This document shows, one piece after another, positions 1 to 11,116 of a stretch of 64,000 nucleotides of DNA. Under the pieces are notes generated by a model. The model was given only the letters and a program-made list of their open reading frames with translations, was not told where the DNA came from and made no database searches. Both the position numbers and the translations under genes were made by a program. Each line of letters starts with the position of its first letter. Position 1 is the stretch's first letter. This DNA comes from Galerina marginata (Eukaryota > Basidiomycota > Agaricomycetes > Agaricales > Galerinaceae). The stretch lies in the NCBI GenBank assembly GCA_023014335.1, contig JAECYW010000002.1, positions 3,224,001 to 3,288,000 of the forward strand. The letters run 5' to 3'.

Positions 1-3000
1 AGCTTTCCTTCTCACTTTGTGTCCCTTAAAACTTCCATCCTAGAGGCCGGCGTAGAGACAATCTTCAACCTCGACATTTTACGGCAAAGTAATGACTCCA
101 AGGCAGAAAATTCGCTAGTGGAACACATGCGAAGTTTCCTTGCTGAAGACAGAGATCTTGTCTTGAAAATCATCCCAGACTTATACGCTTGTTATCTCAC
201 TGCAATCAAGAAAAGACGTGGAGCCCTTTTCAGCCAGAGTTCTCAATCACAGCTAGGGGGTTTGGAAGCGCTACATGACGCTGGCTTGCGCTTCTTTGTA
301 CACATGTATACATTGATGGACGACTCTCATCAGGACTATCAGGCATGGGAGATCAGACTTTTGCTCCTGCAGACGGTGGAGCGCGCGAACATAGTTGATC
401 ACAAAGAGACAGAAAACCATTTGATTTTCAACCAAATAATAGAGCTCGTCATTGTTGCTCTGAGTGATGGTTGGAAAGGTATAAATATTTTAAATTATGT
501 GGTTTCTTTATCTAATGTTGTACTGCTAGAAGATCGTTTGGAATGCACGAGTCTCGCTGTTCAGTGTCTGTCAACAATAGCTCACATTGACTACGAGCTT
601 ATGTTGCCATTTATTTCTCGAATATTACCTCTCCTGCTTCAAGTGGGGACATTTTTTTTGGTCACTTTTGCACGATGCTAATTATGGTCTATAGATTCCT
701 GTCCCGAGCGACCGACATTTTATGTTTTTTGACATTCTTCTTAGCTATCACACCAAGACTCGCTCAATGGGGACGCTGGTGCAAAATCTGTTGTCTTCTA
801 TCACCACTCCCACCACCTTCCCTAAAGGGCCTCGCGAGCGATATCAACTATTCCTTTTCCAGTCCGGCTATGGACACATTTTCCCTCGATCGCCTGTCAA
901 TGGCTCTTCAAAGGTTCTTGACGGAGAGTCAATGCTTACCTACAATCAACCTCGTATTCGATACGTTGAAGAATACATGGGAGTCACTTTACAGCAACTT
1001 GCGTCAACCTAGAGGGGGAATCGGCAGAAAGCCCACGGAAAAGGCGCAAGACTATGGCCATCGTCACGGCTAATCCAAAACCCGGAAGACTTAACCGTTA
1101 CTTACTCCCTTATTTCACGACTTGGCTCTGTCGTTCTGTCTTCGCTACCCATGTCGTCTCTCTCTTCGGAAAGGTTAACTGAAGGTTCGACAGTTACTCA
1201 ATGATTTCCGCGCGGGGTTTATCTATACTGCAATTCTGAAATCTATCAAGGTGGTCAAAAAAAATGTTGATACCGACATCTGGTCTGCAGAGGTGACTGT
1301 TGCTTCGACACTGCGACTACTTTATGCATTGGATGTCTCCAGAAATCTATCGCTGCCCCCTCATAAGGATGAAAAGACGATGAAAAAAGTAGTTGAACTT
1401 GTGGAGAGAGATGACCTATTACCTGAACTGACTCTAGAATTGGTGGGCCTTTGTTCTAGATCATGTATTGTTTTGATATTATTGACCCTTCTTCTCAGTA
1501 CCGTACACTTCTATACAGCCTGTCTCGCAACACTTCATTGGATCATGAGACCATTATCGAGTGCCTCCTGCAACATCTTGAGAAAAATTTTACGCCTACC
1601 GACGTGCGCTGGTCTACATACACTCACCATCTGACAAAGGGCGAACCAGGCCGGGCTGAAGCTGCACTCGCTACGTTGCACATGGTTATTGAGAGGTGGT
1701 TACCAGAAATCGAGTAAGTGCTACCCTTATCGAACAAGTGGTAATTTCTCATAGAAGTCTTAGTCGATTAGCAACCTCCGATCAACTGGGAAGGTTTCTC
1801 AAAACCCTCATGACTATCGATCTGGCACCGGGATGCCACTCCAGTCAACAAATGCAGCCAGAGCAAGTTCTCATCGAGGTTCTTCACTCCGCTCAGTTCT
1901 GGGAATTCCCAAACATCCAAAGTTAGTCTCTTGCCACCCGGCTGGCCTCCAACTGACTCGCCGATTTGCACAGGTGGCTTCCTGACTCTCCTTGACCAAA
2001 TGACTGGCTCGCTTGATACGGGAAACGCAAAACGACCGAAATTATCGTTCATCCTCGACAAGGTATCAATTTTCCGATGCATATTGTTCTTCCCCATGGA
2101 ATACTTTTCTTGGCAACTTCTCAATAGCCTCATAAAGCGCTGCTTGGTGGCAGATTCCATCCTCAGCAGTTTCCCGCCCATAGAAAATGGAGAAGTGACT
2201 GAAGCGTTGATTATGCTTCGCGTTTTCCTTGAAAAGGGCATATACCTATTCCGGTTCCGTAGTCCATGACGCAGTGAGCATCCGTTTTTTTAATTAATAT
2301 CAAAGTTTCTTACTGGCAACTTCACAACCAGGAGACGTCTGAGTTTCTTATCCATTTACTGAAGTCAGTCCCTGGAGATGCCGATATGCATGTGGGCTTT
2401 AGAACGGCCACTCTCGAGTTGGTCGAAATATATCTTTCGTGCGTCGATGATTATTTTCTCTTTTCTCATCCACATCTCCATTTATTTAACAGGAAGTTAC
2501 TAAAGACTTCAAAGAAGAATGGACCAAAATTAATACTGGACGTGTTGAGCGCGTTGACCCCTGGACTTTTTTCAAAATCAATGGATGTCCCAGCTTTAAC
2601 ATTCATATCTTTGGTGGACCTTCTTCAGCGGGACTTCCCTCCAAATAGGTTGGTTTCATGACACCTCCTCTTCCCTGTTTAAGTTAACAGTCATAGCAGT
2701 TTGCATGAAGAAGCTTGTTGCGGCAATCTGGACTCATTATGATGGAATATTGGCGTTGTTAATGCCTCGCATCCACTCAATTGCCGAACAGATGGTTACA
2801 AAGGACAACTTTGAGACGTGTGCCAACCTTGTTTCTGGATGGCATAGTTTGCTCTGTTTGCAGAAATGGTTGGCTCCAAGCAAGACTACAGGTGGCATTG
2901 CAATTTCTTTCGACTCCAAATTGTTCTGATCTCGTTAAATTAGCTCAACCAATGCCAATCATTGGAGGGACGTTGACTTCAAAACTGATCTTGAGTCTCG

Positions 3001-4294
3001 CAGACGACAATTATTCTTCGAACACGTTGCCAGATGGGTTTTGCGTGAATTCGTTCGCCATTCTTCTGCAAGAACTCGATTTATGGCCTGTGGCCGATCA
3101 TCCGCAGCAGCTTGATATCATCATCGTGGTCTACATTTCGTTAGCCGCTGTTGTTGGCCCACCTGGTACGCATTTCATGTTCATGCTCCTTCACCGTTGC
3201 TGACGCCGACCATGCAGTCCGCAAGGATTTGGACCTCCAGTTAAGCAGATTCTTCAGAACATTGGTGTCTTCGGATTATTCGCATACATTGTCACTCATT
3301 TCTGACTCCTTGTCGGACATCGGGCACTTGGCACCTGACCATCTATTACACTTGGTGCACCTTGCTTCATTTGCCCTCCGTGACCATCCAACCCGTGCGT
3401 GGCCTTTCTATGCCTGTTTCTCTTGGCTCAGCCTTGATCTGCAGACTCCCTGATCCATGTTCAAAAGTTTACCACTCATTGCATCAATATTTTCAATGGG
3501 CATTCTGTTTTCGTCCAGGGCCCCATTGAATTGCGTTTGCAGGTTCTAGAATTGGTATCACAGCAATGTTCGGACCAAGTGGGTGAAAGAGATGAAATGT
3601 ATGAGAAAAGTGACTAACTCGTTCCTAATAGCCGGCTGCTTTACGCTCCTTAGACGCTGCGGGAATTTGGTCGCTCTTGTTCAAGTACCTTGGCACCCTC
3701 TAAAGTGCACGACTGAAGATACGGAGGTCAACATCTTCCACAAGATAATCTCGACCATCAGCTCGCTCATTCGTCTCCGGCAAGATCTCGTCACTCGTGC
3801 TCTTCCCCATCTCGGCCTGGTTTTACGACAGCTCGTATTATCTTTCCGCGGATGCCGTCCAAATCTCGGAGGGAAGCAGACGGCTCTCGTGATGGCCACC
3901 CAGCCGCGATGGATTAGCCCGACACATCCACTCGCTGCAGAGGAAGCAAAAGCCCTGGGCAGGCTGCTCGAGAGTCTGAACATCAAGACGACAGTGAGGG
4001 TCACCACATCCTTCTCCCTCGAGACACAGAAGGCGGAGTCACTAGCGAAGCCTTTCTCGAAGCATGCTGCCTATGTGCTGCAGGCTTACATAGAAGCCAT
4101 GAATGATCCTCTTTGTGTGTTGCCTTTGGAAGTGAGGAAAGAGCTGGAGCCTGGACTATTTGCATTTGTGCGGCATGATTAGCGAACATAGTCGAGATTC
4201 GCTTATGGTTTCAGCTCTCGATGCTGGAGGAAAAACTACTCTCAAAACACTATGGAAGGAGTATGACAAGCAGAAATACGTTGGGAAAGGTTAA
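1..4294 (+). CDS. URB2: Urb2/Npa2-like pre-60S ribosome biogenesis protein, 5' truncated, several frame breaks
   Basis: The reading frame is open from base 1, so the start lies outside the window. The product is a long helical-repeat protein without enzymatic motifs. Its C-terminal block (exon from about 3730) carries the order seen in the Urb2/Npa2 C-terminal domain: a helix ending KHAAYVLQAY, then DPLCVLPLEVRKELEPGLFA, then SEHSRDSLMVSALDAGGKT and a lysine-rich end. Urb2/Npa2 proteins act in the nucleolus in early 27S pre-rRNA processing. Introns can be placed at 479-529 and about 642-694, and many more follow. The conserved frame is broken near 852, 1012-1018 (a G5 run), 1053, 1181-1186, 2870 and 4168. 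All of these need one base removed to restore the frame. Either the assembly has insertion errors here or this copy is decaying. Family assignment rests mainly on the C-terminus. Confidence 0.65.
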
Positions 4295-4587
4295 GAACTG
4301 TAATTATCATTTTACTTAACAATCTTTATTTTGAATCGAGTGCACTTACGATACTATGCATGGTGTCACATTCACATTGTGGTTTCTATTTCCTGATCGC
4401 CTTGTTGCCCACGACCTCCACCCATGAATTTACTGACGCAAAAAGCCTCTGGCCTAACTCATCTGTTTGCCATCCCGCCTTACATCGTTGAATTAGGTAA
4501 CTGCGCTGGTCGTGGGGAGTCCTGACGTCATTTTGAAGAAAAGAGAAATTAGGCGAAACCTTATCTGCAAGGGTTTCTGGATACAAT

Positions 4588-5821
4588 ATGCTACGAACCA
4601 TTCCAGTCTTTGTCCCTCATTTTTTGAAATGTCTACCAACCACTGAAACGTCTCGGTATGGAAGGCGATATGCGATAGTTTCACCCTCAATAGTCTGGCA
4701 ATCTGGACCACCTCGAGGGGACTTCACCGAGGTTCCATCTCGGCTAGACAGTCATATCTTGCAAGCTACCTCCGTTGGCGATCATATGTCTCTTCCAGAC
4801 ATTATCAAACAGTACATCGAGACGTCTGGCTCTGTTCTCGAGGCTTCACTTCCATATGAATCCCGGCCAACCGAGACGAGGCGACCCAAGCTCGAAGACA
4901 CACCCGATAGTTACAATAATGTCATCATTGTCGCGCACTGTGCTCGGTTTGGATCGGAGCATAAGGTCATTCTTTCATCAGGTTTCGCTCTCAATGTCCA
5001 AGATTCAAGAGCAGATTATGAAACGCTGATATTAACCTGCGCTCATACATTGGAAGAGGCAAGTCCTCTCTAATCACAACTCGGTCATTCGCATTTTATC
5101 TTTTGGAAATGCACAGATAAGACAGTCCCCTGCACTCTTATCAGGCCTGACTTCCGAATCTCTAATGAAATACACTGGAACATTCATCGTTGCTGGGTCT
5201 AGTGATTCAGTGAAGGTGTACCCTGTTTCTCGTGTAGTTTCGGCACTTCCTCGATCTGATTTACTCCTACTTTCGTCACGGCTACCTCCTGATACGGTAA
5301 ATACTCTCCCTGTGTCGCCGTATCCAGCGCACAAAGAAACACCCGTCCGAGCGCATTTCGTGTCCCATCAAAAACCTGCAGGTCCTGGGTGGACTCCGTG
5401 GATTGGAGACACTTGGGGGAAATGGCAAATAGGAAAAATTCTTGGTTATCGTGATTTTGCAGGACGCGAAACGGAGGTTAGCAAGACTTGCACCTCGGAT
5501 TCAAAACAAAGAACTTGAAACGGATTCATATAATGTTAGCCAGGGACATACGACGCGTTATCGCAACTGCTTTTCACCCCTCTTCCCACAGCAGGATCGA
5601 GTGGGGGGCCGATAATTGACGAGGAGAGCGGTGCGGTTGTTGGTGTAATGCTTGGAACAAGAATGGACTCCGATCATGTTGTCAAGGGTGTAAGCGGCTG
5701 GGGAGTGCCTTCTGAATCAATCTTCGAGGTAAGGAGCCATCTGCTGTCTGAAGTTCTGGGCTACACTTGTCTGACTGTGTCAAAGATGTTTACTCTGCCA
5801 GGGCTAGCTGGTAAGAAATGA
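4588..5821 (+). CDS. Trypsin-like serine peptidase, intact catalytic triad
   Basis: Three exons join without a frame break. The first (from ATG 4588) ends in LILTCAHTLEE, where His about 153 sits in the TxAH context of chymotrypsin-fold proteases. The second carries RSDLLLL, the likely catalytic Asp. The third carries AGSSGGPI, the GxSGGP nucleophile motif. The triad therefore appears complete. Intron 1 (5059-5116) is GC-AG: a GCAAGT donor follows GAAGAG, and only this join keeps the frame. Intron 2 is about 5477-5539 and intron 3 about 5740-5785; the product ends MFTLPGLAGKK. The N-terminus is rich in Arg, Ser and Thr with few acids and has no clear signal peptide, so mitochondrial or cytosolic location is possible. 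Substrate unknown; single-domain, with no PDZ as in HtrA. It lies 290 bp downstream of the Urb2-like gene on the same strand. Confidence 0.75.
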
Positions 5822-6057
5822 AAGACGAGGAAATTTGGTCGTAGTCAATCAGTAGACAGTGAAGAATTTTTTTGTCATGCGACATTGAAATAATTTTTTC
5901 GAGGGATAAAGACGACCGTACAGGCTACGGAAAAAGATTGGTAAGGACTCGGGGAAAATGCCTCATGGTATTTGGGGTCCCGCCATAAGCCTGCAGCCAA
6001 TCGCATAAATCCGTGACGCTCAAAAGCCTCATCACATCAAAGCAAACGCAGTCACTC

Positions 6058-6065
6058 TATAAAAG
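6058..6065 (+). promoter_or_regulatory. TATA box with pyrimidine-rich leader, no assigned gene
   Basis: TATAAAAG is followed from about 6085 to 6200 by an almost uninterrupted C/T tract. That arrangement is typical of the core promoter and transcription start region of strongly expressed basidiomycete genes. The first ATG downstream (about 6073) opens only a short Pro/Phe-rich frame, so no protein product is assigned. Confidence 0.4.
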
Positions 6066-6683
6066 CCTCACACATGGAAATGCCGCACCCGCTTACCCTT
6101 CCCTTCCTCCCGCCCTCGTTTCCATTCCCTTTTCTTGCATTTCTCCCTCTTCCCCCCTCTTTCTCCTTCTTCTTATAATCGTTTCCGTGTGTTGCTCCTC
6201 CTGCAGCTCCCGAACAGACTCAGTCACTGGCTTATCGTCTTTGTCTCTATTGACAACTCTGTTCTGCACGAATTTCTTAGGTTCGTTTTCATACTTTGTT
6301 CACCACTGCTTCCTAACCGACTTATAGCACGGGCTCGCCTCCTTCTTTATCTCTTATCTCTCCATGCTTCCTGCCCCAGCTGGACCACTTCTCTGTTGCG
6401 GATCATTAACATCTCACCCTATCACTTTACTGGCCTATCCTCACATTGGTCACCCGCTATCCAGTTTGGTCGCCAACCTCCTGAACACTTGTGCTCCTTG
6501 CCCATCATCATATTGTGGACTCGCTGATGTCCGGTTAGAACTATGGTCATCACTGTCCAAAGCTTCCGCATATTAACCTTCACGTCACATCCATCCCAAC
6601 CGTCCCTCGCCGTTCCGCACGGGCCATCGCCTGTATCAACGGACACTCTTATCTTTCCCACGATGTAGTCACAAGGTCTTCGA

Positions 6684-6733
6684 GTTCCCGAGTCAAACGC
6701 TGACTCGGGAACCTTTGGCGATGACTCGGGAAC
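6684..6733. repeat. Perfect 12-bp inverted repeat plus a third direct copy
   Basis: GTTCCCGAGTCA (6684-6695) is followed after five bases by its exact reverse complement TGACTCGGGAAC (6701-6712). The same 12-mer recurs at 6722-6733, ten bases further on. The first two copies can form a hairpin. The core TGACTC is the half-site read by Gcn4-type bZIP proteins, so a protein-binding array is also possible. No gene is assigned nearby. Confidence 0.7.
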
Positions 6734-7774
6734 TTCGTGATAATCATGCGTAACCATCGCTTGACAGTGGTCCCATTCCCTGCAGGGAAAGTTATCGGCG
6801 GTTAGGACCGTTCCTTGGAAAAAGACGACGTGGTTTTGTGGCATACGACTCTCCAGGTGCGTTTTCTTAACTTCTCGCTTTTCAGACACATTTTCTCTCC
6901 GTTTGCTGGGATCTTGGTACTTGGGGTTTCTTAGCTGCGAAGGCATACATCACTTTGGATGGGGGCTCATAGGGAACCCCTTTCGACAAATCGGTATTCT
7001 TGTTGTCTTCAAGGTCCGTATTATCGGATCCGTGATTGCAAATGTATTTTGCCACATCCACCGCGGAAGTATCCAGGGCCGAGTCAGAACAACGAATCCA
7101 AGTTGCCTTCGTCAGGCGACTTTCATCAGCTTTCATCACTTGCATCGTGCTGTGCCAATGCTTCCACAGTTGCACATGTTGGATGTCTTCCTCGGAAGAA
7201 ATCTGAAATGTATATATTTGTTTTGATAACGATGTCGTTCGTAGATTTCAAACACGAAAAATTATGTTTGTGTAACTCAATCGTGAACCACTCTAAGACA
7301 GTCGAGTTTCGCCAGTATATCACGACTGAACTGCATGTTCTAGCCGCTATTTTCCTACTTCTATAATTTCAGAACTTCCATTCCTCGAATTTGAAATCGA
7401 TATTGCTCGTTAACAGCATAGACAGCATAAACAACCGACACGCTCATTTTCCAATGCGCCAACACGCCAACACAGGAATAATTATCGTCCTGTTTATTTT
7501 TTGCAAAAAAGAAAACGAAAGGCAGGATTGTAACTGTCGACGATAACAGAAGCGAAAAAAATAGATCTTGATACCAACTTGACGCCATCTTTCTGAGAGT
7601 AATCTCGCTATTTACCACCAGACACTAACCAATCCCGATTTCTGTAGAAGTCACGGCTCCTGAAGTGAGCGACCGGGAAGCCAAAGCTGACCAATCATAA
7701 TTTGCACTGAGAAACAGCCGTGGTTCAGGACCAGACGCCTGTCCCTTCCTCTCCTCAAAACATCACTTCCTCTC

Positions 7775-10752
7775 ATGGTCCTCGATTCAGAATCTGCTAC
7801 CCAACTCAAGCCATGGTTAATCAGGACTCTTGAGCCAATGTTCGTATTTCTCTCCATTTTTATGGTCGTTTTACTAAATTCAATCTTCCAGATGTGATGC
7901 AGAGCCTGGAGCCCTTGCTGACTATATTCTCGCTTTACTGCAACACAATGTCCCCGAAAACGAGATGCGACAGGAGCTGGCAGTTCAGTTGGACGAATTT
8001 CTCGAGAAAGGTCAGTCTAAGTGCTGTACGACAGCGAACCTGTTGCATTCTAACTATTTTCAAGCAGAATGCAGTTCATTCATCGATACGTTATTCACTG
8101 TTATTCGTACAAAGTCCTACCTGCCGTACAACGCAGCCCCATCTTCCCCCTCGTCCGCTCCTAAAACCCTAGATAACGGAATTCCGATCCCACTCGACGT
8201 TCTGCTACAGCCCTCATCGGAGAGGACACGAAAAAGAAGCAGCGCGGACGACGAACGTGACGGCAGACCGCCTGCCAAAGGCCCACGGCTAAATAACGAC
8301 GGCAATTTTTCACGCTATGGCAATGGAGGCGATGGTCGCTTGGGTCCACAGTCTTCTGGTGGGTGGACTCGCCCACAGATGGACCGGTTCAGAGATGGGA
8401 GCATGGGAGGTATGGGCATGGGCATGGGCATGAGTATGGGAGGATTTCCGGGACAGATGGTTGGAATGGGCATGAATGGTATGGGTATGGGACCTATGAA
8501 CGGCAGGAGGCCGCAGGGATATCAACCGCCAGATCAAAAGCGAGGCATTTGTCGGGATTACCACAGTTCGTAACTCCCCCCCTGTATTCTTATTCTGCTC
8601 ATTCGAAAGTAATTTCTAGATAATGGCTACTGCGCTCGTGGTGCAATGTGCAAGTATAGTCATGGAGATGATGCCGTTGTACCAGGCCAACTCTTTCCTA
8701 CCGCTATGCCCTTCATGTCGATGTTCCCGGGAAATGGCAATGGAATGCCGTTCATGCAGGGTGCTGCCTACGACCCACACGAAGCAAGGATGGATATGCG
8801 CCCCATGGGCGGCCGTCAACATCAACGGGCGCCTTTATTGCCACGAATACAACAAGAAGATGGAAGTCGGGTTATGCATCCCATCAACGCTTCTGGAGAG
8901 CTCCCGGTGATACAAGACCTCACTCCTACGATTCCTCCTGACATTCCACCCTCTGAACCCACGCCACAGGCTGATGTAGATATGCAACAGTCGAACACCC
9001 CTCCAGTGAATGCACCTCTGACGGAAATCAGCTACAATCCTGTGACTGTGATGAACGGGAACATTCCACAATCAGCAGATGTACCCATGGACATCGTTAG
9101 CAACAATACGCATATGCCCGGCATGCGGCCACCTACACTAGGACGTGGTCAGTTCCGAGGCGGGCGAGGTGGGAGTAATGGAAGAGGGCGGGGGACTTTC
9201 GGGGGCGAAGTCCATAATTTCCGTCCAGAGAAGCGAAATGACAAGACGTTGGTTGTGGAAAAAATTCCGGAGGACAAGCTCTCTCTGGAAAGTGTAAACA
9301 GCTGGTTCAAGCGTTTCGGGACTGTGACCAATGTTGCTATTGATGCAGTTAATGCGAAAGCTTTGGTCAGCTTTTCAAATCACGAAGATGCGCATGCGGC
9401 GTGGAAGTCAGAGGACGCGGTTTTTGGTAACCGGTTTGTCAAGGTATTTTGGCATCGTCCTATGGAGGGCCATGGCCAGGTAGGCGCGCGTATGTTGGCT
9501 GCGTCTGCGCCTCTTGTTGCAAATATGGCGACGACATCGTCGTTGACCACTCAACCGCCATCTGCTCCTGCCCCAGTGTCCACTTCAACATCGACAAGTG
9601 TCGCAGGTCCGACTGTACCTACGACGGCAATACGCAAATCATCGGCCACGCCAGGCACCTCCGCGACGCTGTCTGCGCTCGCAGCTAAACAGCAGCTGCT
9701 TGAGCAGACGATCACTGAACAAAAATCGTTGATGGCCTCGCTTGAGATGGCCTCGTCCGAGGAAAAGAAGGAGATTATGGCGCGGTTGAGAAAGCTGGGC
9801 GAGGAGATGACTAAGTTGACTTCTTCTACGCCTGCATCCACATCGACAAGCAGTACGAATGCTGCGGGAAAACGACTGGCGGATTCGTCAACAGACCACG
9901 AGAGGAGGGAGCGTGAGCGCTTGGACAAGGAGTTGGACATGCGCAACGGAGGTGATGAGCACGGAGGTGAGAGTGCAGAAGACTTGAAGGCGAAACTAGA
10001 GAGGCTTAAGGCAGAAGTATGTGTTGTGTTATGTTATTCTTTGACCAAGCAACTAATTTTACGACTTCACAGGCTGCAAGCTTAGGTCTGGATGCTGCGT
10101 TGCCGTCATCGTCAGGTCCCTATCGAGGATATCGCGGTCGTGGACGAGGAGCGCCGCGAGGCTACTTCCGTGGAGCAACCATGCGTGGCGGGCCGCCTCG
10201 CGCAAGTATGAAGTTGGATAATCGGCCGAAGAAGTTACTAGTCAAGGGAGTCCGTGAGGACAACTCGCAAGCATTGAGGGATTGGTACGAGGTCCGTCGA
10301 AGCGATATTTCTTTTGTTGCCGGTTGCTTACTTTACGTGTTAGACAACTGGTCAGCTAGAGTCGATTGAACCTACAGAAGGCAATGGGGTATATATCGTG
10401 TCGTTCAGGTCAAGATCAGCGGCGGAAATAGTAAATCTTTATTTTCTTGATCTTTTGGGATTCTCATCACTTATACGCTCTGCTGCAGGGTCTCGCTAAA
10501 GGCTCGAATATTCCTATCGTTGGCTCGGTTCAAATATCCTGGTTTACAGGAAAAGAAAGTACTAGTCACACGACATCTTCACAAACTACGAAAACGCTAC
10601 CAAGCGAGGCTAGCGGTGCCACCACTGCAGTCGATCAAGATGATGCATCGTTTTCTGATAGTCATCATCATTCGCACATGCAGGAAGAGGAGATAATCGC
10701 CAGCGGATGGGGTGGCGATGGAGATGATGAAGATGGAATGGGCTTGTTGTAG
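7775..10752 (+). CDS. RBM26/27-like RNA-binding protein (PWI-like, CCCH zinc finger, RRMs)
   Basis: Seven exons join without frame breaks; introns 7840-7891, 8011-8067, 8566-8619, 10017-10072, 10292-10343 and 10431-10488. The N-terminus (ALADYILALLQHN ... QLDEFLEKE) resembles the PWI-like fold at the start of RBM26/RBM27. A CCCH finger of spacing C-X8-C-X5-C-X3-H (CRDYHNNGYC...CKYSH) is assembled across intron 3. Then come a Gly/Met tract, an acidic and Pro-rich stretch, RGG-type repeats, an RRM (KTLVVEKIPEDKLSLES ... NRFVKVFWHRP), a coiled coil rich in Glu/Lys, and a second degenerate RRM (KKLLVKGV ... GSVQISWF). The domain order matches metazoan RBM26/27 and fission yeast Rmn1, which serve nuclear RNA decay and polyadenylated-RNA surveillance; that role is inferred here. 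An acidic tail ends the protein. Confidence 0.8.
8403..8505 (+). repeat. Gly-Met coding microsatellite-like tract
   Basis: A run of GGNATG hexamer variants inside exon 3 of the RBM26/27-like gene encodes alternating Met and Gly with a few Ser, Pro and Asn. It lies just before the CCCH finger. The antisense reading produces a His/Ala ORF that is an artefact of this repeat. Confidence 0.7.
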
Positions 10753-11116
10753 GAATGCCAGACCTTCTCCCTTCGCGATTTGATTCCACCGTTTAGAGTA
10801 CTAGTACTGAACTTACTTTATCGTTCCGAGGCTGCCCAATATTTACTGGTGTGTCAATGAAGTTGACCACACATGACCTGCATTTATGCAGAACTCTATT
10901 TTCTTTGTGAACCCAAGTGATGACTCCCTCCTCTACATCAGTCCAAATGAATAATCGTGCACTGTGGTATAACAAGCAAAAAGAGTCGCTAGATACATAG
11001 CCCTCAAAAGATCAGGGATGTTCGTCCCACAAAAGTAAGTAGGAGGGTATAGATTCAGGAGAATCACGATAGCATCTTACACTCCGAATGATCCATCAAT
11101 TGTGGTGACTTAGAGT

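Larger units (their letters stand above)
5822..7774. other. Gap of about 2 kb without a convincing gene
   Basis: Several 60-175 codon ORFs occur on both strands (for example minus 6422-6946 and minus 6882-7175), but none shows a recognisable domain or an obvious chain of spliced exons. A TATA box followed by a long pyrimidine-rich tract starts at 6058, and a triplicated 12-mer hairpin lies at 6684-6733. A non-coding transcript, or a decayed gene, are the two readings I would consider. The last few hundred bases are presumably the promoter of the RNA-binding protein gene. Confidence 0.4.

Noticed and set aside
5063..5116. GT donor (GTCCTC) for the protease intron 1
   Set aside because: Using it shifts the frame into early stops, whereas the GC donor four bases upstream keeps a continuous protease frame.
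6422..6946. 174-codon minus ORF in the 5.8-7.8 kb gap
   Set aside because: No recognisable domain, no exon partners, and it spans the hairpin repeat. Chance ORF more likely than gene.
8310..8564. Minus ORF with His-Ala repeats
   Set aside because: Antisense of the Gly-Met tract in the RBM26/27-like gene.
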